A stretch of DNA of 64,000 nt from Aeromonas encheleia (GTDB lineage Bacteria; Pseudomonadota; Gammaproteobacteria; Enterobacterales; Aeromonadaceae). The DNA lies in contig NZ_LR134376.1 of NCBI RefSeq assembly GCF_900637545.1, positions 1,817,001 to 1,881,000 of the forward strand, written 5' to 3'. The translations under genes and the position numbers were made by a program. The stretch's first letter is position 1. Every line of letters starts with the position of its first letter. This document shows, in pieces, positions 1 to 7,707 of this stretch. The notes beneath the pieces are model-generated. The model was not told the origin of the DNA. It searched no databases and was given only the letters and a program-made list of their open reading frames with translations.

Positions 1-447
1 CACCGACAGTCCCGCCGCGCCCTTGCCATAGTGCAGATCCGCATGCTGATGGGCATGGTCATGCTGGTGAGCGTGTTCGTGTTCGTGCTCGTGGCCGTGA
101 TCATGGGGGTGAGCGTGATGATGCCCATGGTCGTCGGCGTGGTCGTGGGAGTGAGCGTGATGATGCCCATGGTCGTCGGCGTGGTCGTGGGAGTGAGCAT
201 GATGATGCCCGTGAGCCTGGGGCTGGCCGGCCTGCACAGTGCCCACCCCGTGGTAGTGGTGATGGACATCCCCCTGATGGTGGTAGTGATGGTGAATGAT
301 CAGGGTGCGCGGCGCTGGCTGCCGATGAGCGTGCTGATGGTCGTGATCGTGGCCGTGCTCGGCATGATGCTGGTGTTCGTGCTGGTGTTCATGTTCATGA
401 TCGTGCCCGGCGATTCGTGCCTGGCCGCATCCGCATACGCTACACAT
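1..447 (-). CDS. hypB: HypB, nickel-delivery GTPase for NiFe hydrogenase (N-terminal part, cut by window edge)
   Basis: HypB is a GTPase that loads nickel into the large subunit of NiFe hydrogenases together with HypA. The first 149 codons are present. The protein opens with MCSVCGCG, which contains the CxxCGC nickel-binding motif of enterobacterial HypB, followed by a very long histidine-rich tract with alternating HxH, GHHHAH and HDH runs over roughly residues 17-140. This tract is much longer than in E. coli HypB and resembles the nickel-storage type of HypB. The GTPase domain lies beyond the window. The start ATG at 447 is one base after the TGA of hypA, so the two are probably translationally coupled. 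The opposite strand shows a Met/Val-rich open frame here, which is only the complement of the His codons. Confidence 0.93.
   Translation of the reverse strand, partial: MCSVCGCGQARIAGHDHEHEHQHEHQHHAEHGHDHDHQHAHRQPAPRTLIIHHHYHHQGDVHHHYHGVGTVQAGQPQAHGHHHAHSHDHADDHGHHHAHSHDHADDHGHHHAHPHDHGHEHEHEHAHQHDHAHQHADLHYGKGAAGLSV
109..210. repeat. 42-bp in-frame tandem repeat inside the His-rich part of hypB
   Basis: A 42-bp unit occurs at 109-150 and again, identical, at 151-192, and continues into a partial third copy to about 210. On the coding strand it adds a 14-residue block of the type AHSHDHADDHGHHH. It is in frame, so copy number changes would lengthen or shorten the metal-binding tract without breaking the gene. 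Confidence 0.9.
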
Positions 448-448
448 A

Positions 449-790
449 TCAACTTACCTCGATGTCGGTGATGCGCAGGCTATCGCCCTGCGCGACTCGT
501 AATTTGTATCCGCCACACAGGGGGCAGGCCTGGCCGCGCTCGGTGAGGGTCACCGTCTTGCTGCAGTCGTAACACCAGCCCTCGGCGGCCTGGTGCTGAA
601 AATGCAGGCTGGCGCCCTCGACGGCCGTGCCTTTGGCTGCGGCCTCGAAGCAGAAGGCGATGGTGTCGGGGTCGACGCAGGAGAAACTGCCGACCTCCAG
701 CCAGAGTGCGGTGACCCTGGTAAAGCCGCGCTGGCTGGCCTGCTCGGCCGCCAGATCGATGGCCGCCATGGCAAGGGACATCTCGTGCAT
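449..790 (-). CDS. hypA: HypA, hydrogenase nickel-insertion protein
   Basis: HypA is the nickel metallochaperone partner of HypB. The 113-aa product begins MHEMSL, which supplies the conserved N-terminal His2 nickel ligand, and has the two CxxC pairs of the structural zinc site at Cys73/Cys76 and Cys89/Cys92. Its length is normal for the family. It sits 24 bp after hypE and 1 bp before hypB in a hyp operon. Because the window contains only one hydrogenase (the FHL-type enzyme), this HypA probably serves that enzyme, but it could also serve hydrogenases encoded elsewhere. Confidence 0.95.
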   Translation of the reverse strand: MHEMSLAMAAIDLAAEQASQRGFTRVTALWLEVGSFSCVDPDTIAFCFEAAAKGTAVEGASLHFQHQAAEGWCYDCSKTVTLTERGQACPLCGGYKLRVAQGDSLRITDIEVS

Positions 791-814
791 ATCAGGGCTC
801 CTTTGGTCGGGTGC

Positions 815-1819
815 TTAGCAGATGCGGGGGAGCAGCTCCCCCTGTGGCAGTTCGAGATAACGGCGGCTGCCCCAGGGGTTGTTGAGGATCACCTTGTGCT
901 GGGCGCTCTCTTTCACCACCCCGATCCGGCTGGCGGAGGGGTTGAAGGCGCGCAGCAGCGCCAGCGCGGCGTCCGCCTGCTCGGCCGGCAGGGCCAGCAC
1001 CATGGTGCCTTCGTTGGCGAGATCATGGGGCTCGAAGCCGTACAGCTCGCACAGGCCGCGCACCGGATCGCACACCGGAATGGCGGACTCTTCCAGCTCG
1101 ATGGCCACTTGGGAGGCGGTGCTCCATTCGTTGAGCACGGCGGCGAGCCCGCCCCGGGTGGCATCGCGCAGGGCGTGGGGGGTGAGCCCCGCTTGCAGCA
1201 GTGCCTCTACCTGGGGCCAGAGGGTGGTGCAGTCGCTCTTGAGCGCGGAGCCGAGCTGCAGGGCGTCGCGGGCCATCAGGATGCAGGCGCCGTGGCTGCC
1301 GATATCCCGCGACACCAGGATGGCGTCATCGGGCTTGAGGTTGCGCACCGAGATCCCCCGGCTCTGCGCAGGGCAAGGGAAGGTGCCGACCCCGCTGGTG
1401 TTGATGAACAGCTTGTCCGCCGCCCCCCTCGGCACCACCTTGGTGTCGCCGCAGACGATGCGGGCGCCGCTCTTGGTCAGTTCGGAGGCCATGGACTCGA
1501 CGATGCGGGCGAGATCGGCGTAGGGGAAGCCCTCCTCGATGATGAAGCTGCAGCTCAGGTATTCGGGCCTGGCCCCCATCATGGCGAGATCGTTGACGGT
1601 GCCGGCGATGGCCAGCTTGCCGATGTCGCCCCCCTCGAAGAAGAGCGGGGAGACGGTGAAGCTGTCGGTGGTGAAGGCGACGGGGCCTTGCACCGGCAGC
1701 AGGGCCGCGTCTTCACCGCGCAGCAGGATCTCGTTGCCGAAGTGGCGGAAGAAGAGCTGGTTGATCAGCTGGTTCATCTCGACGCCGCCACCACCGTGGC
1801 TAAGTTGAATCTCTCTCAT
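815..1819 (-). CDS. hypE: HypE, carbamoyl dehydratase in cyanide-ligand synthesis
   Basis: HypE (334 aa) receives a carbamoyl group from HypF on its C-terminal cysteine and dehydrates it to the cyanide ligand of the NiFe active site. The protein starts MREIQLSHGGGG and ends in PRIC, the conserved tail whose last Cys carries the thiocyanate. The PurM-like ATP-binding core is of normal length. The ATG at 1819 overlaps the stop of a 30-codon upstream frame (ATGA), which itself arises from tandem duplication of this gene's own 5' end (see 1816-2003). Two spurious HypE-like starts therefore precede the real one. Confidence 0.95.
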   Translation of the reverse strand: MREIQLSHGGGGVEMNQLINQLFFRHFGNEILLRGEDAALLPVQGPVAFTTDSFTVSPLFFEGGDIGKLAIAGTVNDLAMMGARPEYLSCSFIIEEGFPYADLARIVESMASELTKSGARIVCGDTKVVPRGAADKLFINTSGVGTFPCPAQSRGISVRNLKPDDAILVSRDIGSHGACILMARDALQLGSALKSDCTTLWPQVEALLQAGLTPHALRDATRGGLAAVLNEWSTASQVAIELEESAIPVCDPVRGLCELYGFEPHDLANEGTMVLALPAEQADAALALLRAFNPSASRIGVVKESAQHKVILNNPWGSRRYLELPQGELLPRIC

Positions 1820-1908
1820 CGGGATGGGGTCTCCAGGTAGTGATGGAAGCAGACGGGTTCATCTCGACCCATCACCCGACCACCGTGGCTAAGTTGAATC
1901 TCTCTCAT
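1816..1908 (-). CDS. Short ORF (30 codons) formed by duplication of the hypE start; possible translational relay
   Basis: The frame begins MREIQLSHGGRVMGRDEP, so its first ten residues match HypE, and it ends with a TGA that overlaps the hypE ATG as ATGA. It begins in an ATGA overlap with the stop of the preceding short ORF. No independent function is claimed. It may carry ribosomes from hypD to hypE by termination-reinitiation, or it may be inert debris of a duplication. Whether it is translated cannot be told from sequence. Confidence 0.35.
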   Translation of the reverse strand: MREIQLSHGGRVMGRDEPVCFHHYLETPSR

Positions 1909-2003
1909 CGTGACCGGGTCTCCAGACCGTGATAGAAGCAGACGGGTTCATCTCGACCCATCACCCGACCACAGTGGCTAAGTTGAATTTCTCTCATGCT
2001 CAT
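1905..2003 (-). CDS. Short ORF (32 codons) at the hypD stop, second copy of the duplicated hypE start
   Basis: The first ATG at 2003 overlaps the hypD TGA. The frame reads MSMREIQLSHCGRVMGRDEP and continues to a TGA overlapping the next copy's ATG. It differs from its sister ORF by a few substitutions, for example His-Cys-Gly in place of His-Gly-Gly. It is probably a duplication product, and translation is unproven. Confidence 0.35.
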   Translation of the reverse strand: MSMREIQLSHCGRVMGRDEPVCFYHGLETRSR

Positions 2004-3112
2004 TGGATCCCCATATAGCGGTAGTAGGCGTTGCAGGCCCCCTCTGAGCTGACCATGCAGCTGCCCATGGGCTGGGTCGGGGTGCAGCCCCGGCCGAAGA
2101 CCTTGCACTGGTTCGGCTTGGCCAGCCCGCGCAGGATATCGGCGCACTGGCACGCCTTGTGATCGTCGATGGGGGTCTGACTGAGCTGGAAGTGGCGCTC
2201 CGCATCGCGGGCGGCGAAGGTGTCCCGCAGGCGCAGGGCGGAGGCATTGATGTCGCCGAGGCCGCGCCAGCGAAAGTGCTCGCGGGTCTCGAAATAATGG
2301 GCCACCAGCCGCTGGGCGGCCTGGTTGCCGCTGGCGGTGACGGCGCGGCTGTATTGCACCTCCAGCGCGCAGCGTCCCTCCACCTTCTGGCGCACCATCA
2401 TCAGCAGCGCCTCCATCACGTCCACCGGCTCGAAGCCGCTCACCACCACAGGCACCCGATAGCGCTGGACTATGGGCAGATAGATGTCGGCGCCGGTGAT
2501 GACGCTGACGTGGGAGGGGCCGATGAAGGCGTTCACCTTGGCGACCCCGTCGGCCATCACGGCGTGAATGGCGGGGGGCACCAGCACATGGTTGATATGA
2601 AACAGCAGGTTGTTCACCCCGGCTGCGTCAGCCGCCGCCAGCAGCGCGGCCGTCATGGGGGTGGAGGTCTCGAAGCCGATGGCGAAGAAGACCACCGTCT
2701 TGTCCGGGTTCTCGGTGGCGATGCGCAGCGCATCGAGCGGGTCGTAGACCGGGCGGATGTCGCTGCCCCTGGCCCGCTGCTGGGCCAAGGATCCCTTGGA
2801 GCCCGGCACCCGGATCATGTCCCCCAGGGTCACCAGGATGACATCGGGCTGGCCGGCCAGCTCGATGGCCTGATCGATGCGCTCCTTGGGCATCACGCAG
2901 ACCGGGCAGCCGGGGCCGTGGACGAACTCTATGCTGTCCGGCAGCAGCTGGGGCAGGCCGTACTTCATGATGGTGTGGGTATGGCCGCCGCACACCTCCA
3001 TCACCCGCAGGGGTTCGGGCATATCCTTGGCCAGCTTATGGATCTGGGCGGCGAGGGCGCGGATCACCTCGGGCTGGCGAAAGCCCTGAAACAGGTCATT
3101 GAGCGTCAGCAT
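2000..3112 (-). CDS. hypD: HypD, Fe(CN)2CO assembly iron-sulfur protein
   Basis: HypD (370 aa) forms with HypC the scaffold on which the Fe(CN)2CO unit of NiFe hydrogenase is built. The conserved motifs CGGHTHT (41-47) and GPGCPVC (67-72) are visible, as is the C-terminal cysteine-rich region that holds the 4Fe-4S cluster (a CQC pair, then four more Cys before the end). Its ATG lies inside the end of hypC, giving a short overlap typical of coupled genes. Its stop overlaps the first of two short hypE-like ORFs. Confidence 0.96.
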   Translation of the reverse strand: MLTLNDLFQGFRQPEVIRALAAQIHKLAKDMPEPLRVMEVCGGHTHTIMKYGLPQLLPDSIEFVHGPGCPVCVMPKERIDQAIELAGQPDVILVTLGDMIRVPGSKGSLAQQRARGSDIRPVYDPLDALRIATENPDKTVVFFAIGFETSTPMTAALLAAADAAGVNNLLFHINHVLVPPAIHAVMADGVAKVNAFIGPSHVSVITGADIYLPIVQRYRVPVVVSGFEPVDVMEALLMMVRQKVEGRCALEVQYSRAVTASGNQAAQRLVAHYFETREHFRWRGLGDINASALRLRDTFAARDAERHFQLSQTPIDDHKACQCADILRGLAKPNQCKVFGRGCTPTQPMGSCMVSSEGACNAYYRYMGIQ

Positions 3113-3357
3113 GGCAGTATGTCCTGCTTGGGCATCAGGGCCACCATCTGGCGGAAGCTCTCCAGGCTGGCCTGGGCCTCCTCCTCGTCAATCTTGCTCA
3201 TCACGAAACCGATGTGGAGCAGCACATAGTCCCCCAGGGCCAGGGGATCCTCGAGCAGCATGCAGCTGACCCGGCGCTGCACCCCCAGGGTGTCGACGGT
3301 GACGCAGTTATCTTCGGGGTGCAGCTGCACCACCTGGGAGGGAATGGAAAGGCACAT
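3106..3357 (-). CDS. hypC: HypC-type hydrogenase assembly chaperone
   Basis: This small protein of 83 aa starts MCLSIP, the family signature in which Cys2 becomes N-terminal after Met removal and binds the iron centre. HypC carries the Fe(CN)2CO unit between HypD and the large-subunit precursor. It lies between hypF (9 bp upstream) and hypD (overlapping). In E. coli a paralogue, HybG, serves hydrogenases 1 and 2, while HypC serves FHL hydrogenase 3. The context here matches the FHL role. Confidence 0.94.
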   Translation of the reverse strand: MCLSIPSQVVQLHPEDNCVTVDTLGVQRRVSCMLLEDPLALGDYVLLHIGFVMSKIDEEEAQASLESFRQMVALMPKQDILPC

Positions 3358-3366
3358 GAGAGACTC

Positions 3367-5766
3367 CTAAATGGCGGGGAAGAGGGGCTTGGCCCTCTCC
3401 TTCGCAACATGGTGGATGGCAAACCAGAGCTGGCCCGCGGCGATGCCGCCGTCGTTGAGGGGCAGGGTCTGGCTTATCAAGACCTCGCGCCCGGCCTCGG
3501 CGAGGCGGGGGAGGAGCTGGTCCATCAGCACGCGATTCTGGAAGACGCCGCCCCCCAGCGCCACAGGGTGGGCGGGGAAGCTCTGGCTCAGGGTGAGGAT
3601 GAGCTCGCCGATGGCCTGGATAAAGCCGGCGGCCAGCCTGGCCACCTCGACGCTGGCGCGCCGTTGCAGCAGCTCGGCCAGCAGCGGTGCCCATTCGATC
3701 AGCAGAGGGCCATCTTCTTGGTCGGTGATTCCGAATTGCAGCGGCCAGGGCTCGGCGCCGGGCGCGAGTCGCAGCGCCGCCGCCTCCAGCAGCAGCCCCG
3801 CCTCGCCCTCGTAGTCGGGGGTATCGATCAGGCCGAGCAGGGTGGCGACCCCGTCGAACAGTCGGCCCATGGAGCTGGTGTGGGGGGCGTTGCGGCCGAG
3901 GCGCCACAGCTGGTGCAGGTTATTGATCCGATCGGCGGGCAACTGGTCGATCACCGCAATATTCAGCTCGCCGATCTCGCGCGGGGTCGCGGATTCAAAC
4001 AGCAGCCCCAGCAACTGGCGTACCGGCTCGCGGATGGCGGCTTCGCCCCCGATCAGCCGAAATGGCCGCAGGTGCGCCACTCGTTCAAACCCCTGCACGT
4101 CGGCGACCAGCAGCTCGCCCCCCCAGAGGGTGCCGTCGTCGCCGAGGCCAGTGCCATCGAAGGCGAAGCCGAGCACGGGCCCGCTGTGGTCATGTTCGGC
4201 CATCACCCCTAGCAGGTGGGCGTGATGGTGCTGCACCTCGAGGTGGGTCGCATCCTCTGCCGCGCAATAGTCCTTGGCCCACTGGTGGCTCAGATAACCC
4301 GGGTGGCGGTCTGACACCAGCAGGGTTGGAGCGAGATCGTAGAGCTCGCGGAAGGTGGCCAGGGTCTGCTCGAAGTGGGCCTGCATCGGCAGGCTGTGCA
4401 GATCGCCGATATGGGGGCTGTAGATGCGCTGGCGGCCGAAGGCGAGCGCCAGCTGGTTCTTCTGCTGGGCGCCGACCGCCAGCACTGGGGTGCTGACCGG
4501 CTCTTTCAGGCTGGGGGTGCAGGGGGCATAACCCCGGGCGAGGCGCAGGGTCTGGCGCCGGCCGCCGGCCCACTGTACCAGGCTGTCGTCGCAGGGGTGC
4601 AGTATGGGGCGATCGTGATCCAGGATGCCGTCGATCTCGCTGCCAAGTTCCCTGATCACCGCCTCGCATTCGATGAGGATCGGGCTGCCGCGGCCATTGG
4701 CGCTGGTGGCCACCAGCGGCATGGCACAGGCCTCCAGCAGCAGCTGGTGGAGCGGGGTGTAGGGCAGCATCACCCCGAGGTAGGGGATGCCGGGGGCGAT
4801 GGCGTCGGCCAGCGGTAGGGTGTCGGGCGACAGCTGGTCAGGCTCCCGCTTGCGCAGCAGGGTGATGGGTCTTGGCTGGGAGCAGAGCAGCGCCCACTCG
4901 GCCTCGCTGCCGGTCACGTGCAACCGCGCCTCTTCGAGGGATCCCATCATCACCGCCAGCGGCTTGCGCGCGCGGCGCTTGAGCTGGCGCAACCGGGCCA
5001 CGGTCAGTTCATTGCGGGCATCACACATCAGGTGGTAGCCCCCCATCCCCTTGACCGCGACCAGGGCCCCCGCTTGCAGGGCCTGGGCGGCCGCCTGCAG
5101 CGCCGCCTCCCGGCTGGCCTGCGCCTCGCCGGTGCCGCTGCGCCAGCACAGCTGCGGGCCACACTGGGGGCAGCTCACCGGCTGGGCGTGGTAGCGCCTG
5201 TCCAGCGGATCCTCATAGGCACTGGCGCAGTGCGGGCACATGGCGAAGCTGGCCATGGCGGTGTGGGGTCTGTCGTAGGGGAGGCGGCGAATGATGCTGT
5301 AGCGCGGGCCGCAGTGGGTGCAGTTGGTAAAGGGATACCTATGGTGGCGATCCGCCGGGTTGGCAATGTCCCGGGCGCAGGCCTCGCACATCCCCTGATC
5401 CGGCGAGATGGCGACCGTGGCCGCGCTCTGCTGCTGGCTGGCCTTGATATGAAAGGCGCCGTTGAAAGCGGGGTCGCTCGTCAGCGGCAGCGCCCACTGG
5501 TCGAAGCTGTCGATGCGGCTGAGCGGCGGCGCCAGCGCCCGCAGGTCGCGGCCAAAGGCGGCGAGCTGTTCGGGAGAACCCTCTGCCCCTATGGTGACGC
5601 CGCTGGCGTCGTTGAGTACATAGCCGGTGAGGCGATGGCGCAGGGCCAGGCCATAGACGAAGGGGCGAAAGCCGACCCCCTGCACTATGCCGTTGATCTG
5701 AAACTCGAGGCGCAGCGGGGTGCTCGCCTCTGGCGGCTGGGTCATCGGGGTTGTGGGCGCCGTCAT
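3367..5766 (-). CDS. hypF: HypF, carbamoyltransferase
   Basis: HypF converts carbamoyl phosphate and ATP to carbamoyl-AMP and transfers the carbamoyl group to HypE. The 799-aa protein shows the full domain order: an N-terminal acylphosphatase domain with GIVQGVGFRPF near residues 26-36, two CxxC..CxxC zinc-finger pairs at roughly 128-205, a YrdC-like nucleotide-binding domain, and a C-terminal Kae1-like domain with a histidine cluster (HHHAHLLGV) and GFAFDGTGLGDDG. The ATG overlaps the selB stop (ATGA). Placing hypF after selB and ahead of hypCDEAB suggests one long maturation transcript. Confidence 0.96.
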   Translation of the reverse strand: MTAPTTPMTQPPEASTPLRLEFQINGIVQGVGFRPFVYGLALRHRLTGYVLNDASGVTIGAEGSPEQLAAFGRDLRALAPPLSRIDSFDQWALPLTSDPAFNGAFHIKASQQQSAATVAISPDQGMCEACARDIANPADRHHRYPFTNCTHCGPRYSIIRRLPYDRPHTAMASFAMCPHCASAYEDPLDRRYHAQPVSCPQCGPQLCWRSGTGEAQASREAALQAAAQALQAGALVAVKGMGGYHLMCDARNELTVARLRQLKRRARKPLAVMMGSLEEARLHVTGSEAEWALLCSQPRPITLLRKREPDQLSPDTLPLADAIAPGIPYLGVMLPYTPLHQLLLEACAMPLVATSANGRGSPILIECEAVIRELGSEIDGILDHDRPILHPCDDSLVQWAGGRRQTLRLARGYAPCTPSLKEPVSTPVLAVGAQQKNQLALAFGRQRIYSPHIGDLHSLPMQAHFEQTLATFRELYDLAPTLLVSDRHPGYLSHQWAKDYCAAEDATHLEVQHHHAHLLGVMAEHDHSGPVLGFAFDGTGLGDDGTLWGGELLVADVQGFERVAHLRPFRLIGGEAAIREPVRQLLGLLFESATPREIGELNIAVIDQLPADRINNLHQLWRLGRNAPHTSSMGRLFDGVATLLGLIDTPDYEGEAGLLLEAAALRLAPGAEPWPLQFGITDQEDGPLLIEWAPLLAELLQRRASVEVARLAAGFIQAIGELILTLSQSFPAHPVALGGGVFQNRVLMDQLLPRLAEAGREVLISQTLPLNDGGIAAGQLWFAIHHVAKERAKPLFPAI

Positions 5767-7703
5767 GCCGGCGTCTCGTCAGCCAGGGGGTTGCCCTCGG
5801 GCAGGCGCAGCACCCGGCGATCGTTGTCCTCCCGTCGTACCCAGCCGTCCATCTCCATGCGCAGGCAGAAGGGGATGGCGTATTTGCGCGACAGGCCGGT
5901 GATCTCCTTGAGCGAGCCCATGTCGATCAGATCCCCGACCCGCTGGCCTGCCAGCACGGCCTGTACCATGTGGTGATAGAGTTCGGCATCGTAGTAGATG
6001 GGACCTTCCAGCTGTATCAGGTAGGTGAGCCTTGCCAGATTGCGCAACTGCTTTTGCAGCGCCCCCTTTTGCCGTAAACCGGCTGGCAGGGTGAGATGAC
6101 GCACCGGGTCTATCTCCACACCGCCGGGGCCCAGTTTACCGGGCTGGTAGCCCTCCTTGCCTTGATCTCGCACCAGTTTGAGCACCAACAGTGCCTCTTC
6201 CCCGAGATCGTCTTCCGACTCGCCACCGCCGGGCTGCCACTTGTCGTGGTGCAGCCGGATCCTTTGCTCGGCCTTGAGCGCCAGCAACAGTTGTTGGGTA
6301 GCCTCGGGGTCGATGCGCAGCCTGCCGGCGAGCTCGGCGCCGCTCAATGGCTCGGCCTGCAGGGCGGCCAGCATGGCCTCGCGGGTCTGTGCCAGCCAGG
6401 ACTGGCTCATCATCCAGTCGCCCTGCTGCACCGCCCCGGCGGGGGGCGCGTCAAAGCGGTCGGCGGGGGCATAGCCATTGAGCCCCAGCTGCAGGGTGGC
6501 GGGGTTGTGGCCCGCGAGATCCTCCGGCAGCGCCCGCAGCAGGGCGTGCAGCGCCTTGCGCCTGGCGGGGGAGATGTCGCCGCACCAGAGGATGCGGGCG
6601 CCATGCAGCAGCTCGCTGCTGCCGTGGCGGATGATGGCGAGCGGCTGGCCGAAGAAGCAGGGCAGGGGACTGGTGAAGACGAGGCGGGCGAGCCCAGGGT
6701 GATCGGCATCCGCTGTGTCAGCGCCGCGGATATAGATCAGCTGGGCCCGGCCATGCCAGCTGCCCAGCGCCACCTCGACCTCCTTGTTGCGCAGAGAGGT
6801 GCGCAGTTCTTTGCTGGATTGGCCATCGGCCTCCAGGCGCACTATCAGGTGGGTCGCCGCCTGACAGTCCCCGGCCGCGCTGCCGAGGCAGTGGCCGCGG
6901 GCCACCTCCTTGTGGGGCACTTTTTTCAGCCCCACCGCCACCCGGCAGACGGCGGCTATCTCGTCGACGCTCTGGTGATAGGCCTGCAGGGAGCGCACCT
7001 GCACCTCCCGATCGGCGGGGTAGAGGCGCAGCTTGTCCCCCACCTTGAGGCTGCCCTGCTGCAATGTACCGGTCAGCACTGTGCCGGTGCCGCTGGCGGT
7101 AAAGACCCTGTCCACATAGAGGCGCGGTGGTGCCTCTTCACGAGAGCGGCGCGGCGCCCCCTGTTCGCGGGCAATCTGCGATTCTTGTACATCGGCAAGC
7201 TGGCCCACGATGGCGGCGTGCAGGCCGTCGATGTTGTCGCCGCTCTTGGCGCTGACGCAGACGATGTCGGGCACCATGCCGCTCTCGTCCATCACCCGCT
7301 CCAGCAGCGTCTCCTCCAGCAGTTCAAGCTCGTCGGGGCTCACCAGATCGCACTTGTTGATGCAGACCAGCAGGCGCGGCACCCCCATGGCCCTGAGCAG
7401 GCGCAGGTGATCGCCGGTCATCGGCATCCAGCCCTCGTCGGCGGCGATGACCAAGAGCACCAGATCCAGGCTCCAGAGCCCCGCCACCATGTTGCGGACA
7501 TAGCGCTCGTGGCCGGGCACGTCGATGACCCCTATGGTGTTGCCCTGGCCGTCGTCGAAGTGGGCGAAGCCGAGATCCTGGGTCATGCCGATGGCCTGCT
7601 CGTGGGCGCGGGCCGTGGTGATGCCGGTGAGGGCCTTGATCAGCAGCGTCTTGCCGTGATCCACGTGGCCGGCCAGACCGATGACGGCGCGGTAGGAGGT
7701 CAT
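5763..7703 (-). CDS. selB: SelB, selenocysteine-specific elongation factor
   Basis: SelB brings Sec-tRNA(Sec) to the ribosome at UGA codons followed by a SECIS hairpin. The 646-aa protein has the GTPase motifs GHVDHGKT (12-19), DVPGH (61-65) and NKCD (116-119), a translation-factor beta-barrel section, and a long C-terminal part of winged-helix repeats that bind the SECIS RNA. It follows selA after a 4-bp gap and overlaps hypF by 4 bp. The likely client in this window is fdhF, which has both an in-frame UGA and a matching hairpin. Confidence 0.96.
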   Translation of the reverse strand: MTSYRAVIGLAGHVDHGKTLLIKALTGITTARAHEQAIGMTQDLGFAHFDDGQGNTIGVIDVPGHERYVRNMVAGLWSLDLVLLVIAADEGWMPMTGDHLRLLRAMGVPRLLVCINKCDLVSPDELELLEETLLERVMDESGMVPDIVCVSAKSGDNIDGLHAAIVGQLADVQESQIAREQGAPRRSREEAPPRLYVDRVFTASGTGTVLTGTLQQGSLKVGDKLRLYPADREVQVRSLQAYHQSVDEIAAVCRVAVGLKKVPHKEVARGHCLGSAAGDCQAATHLIVRLEADGQSSKELRTSLRNKEVEVALGSWHGRAQLIYIRGADTADADHPGLARLVFTSPLPCFFGQPLAIIRHGSSELLHGARILWCGDISPARRKALHALLRALPEDLAGHNPATLQLGLNGYAPADRFDAPPAGAVQQGDWMMSQSWLAQTREAMLAALQAEPLSGAELAGRLRIDPEATQQLLLALKAEQRIRLHHDKWQPGGGESEDDLGEEALLVLKLVRDQGKEGYQPGKLGPGGVEIDPVRHLTLPAGLRQKGALQKQLRNLARLTYLIQLEGPIYYDAELYHHMVQAVLAGQRVGDLIDMGSLKEITGLSRKYAIPFCLRMEMDGWVRREDNDRRVLRLPEGNPLADETPA

Positions 7704-7707
7704 GGGA

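Larger units (their letters stand above)
1816..2003. repeat. 89-bp tandem repeat of the hypE 5' end between hypD and hypE
   Basis: HypE-like start codons occur at 1997, 1908 and 1819 (minus strand), exactly 89 bp apart. The two upstream units are nearly identical and include the sequence ATGAGAGA..ATTCAACTTAGCCAC. Similarity to the real gene continues through a GTCGAGATGAACC block about 40 bp into hypE. Because 89 is not a multiple of three, each unit changes frame and closes with a stop exactly at the next ATG. Confidence 0.92.
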
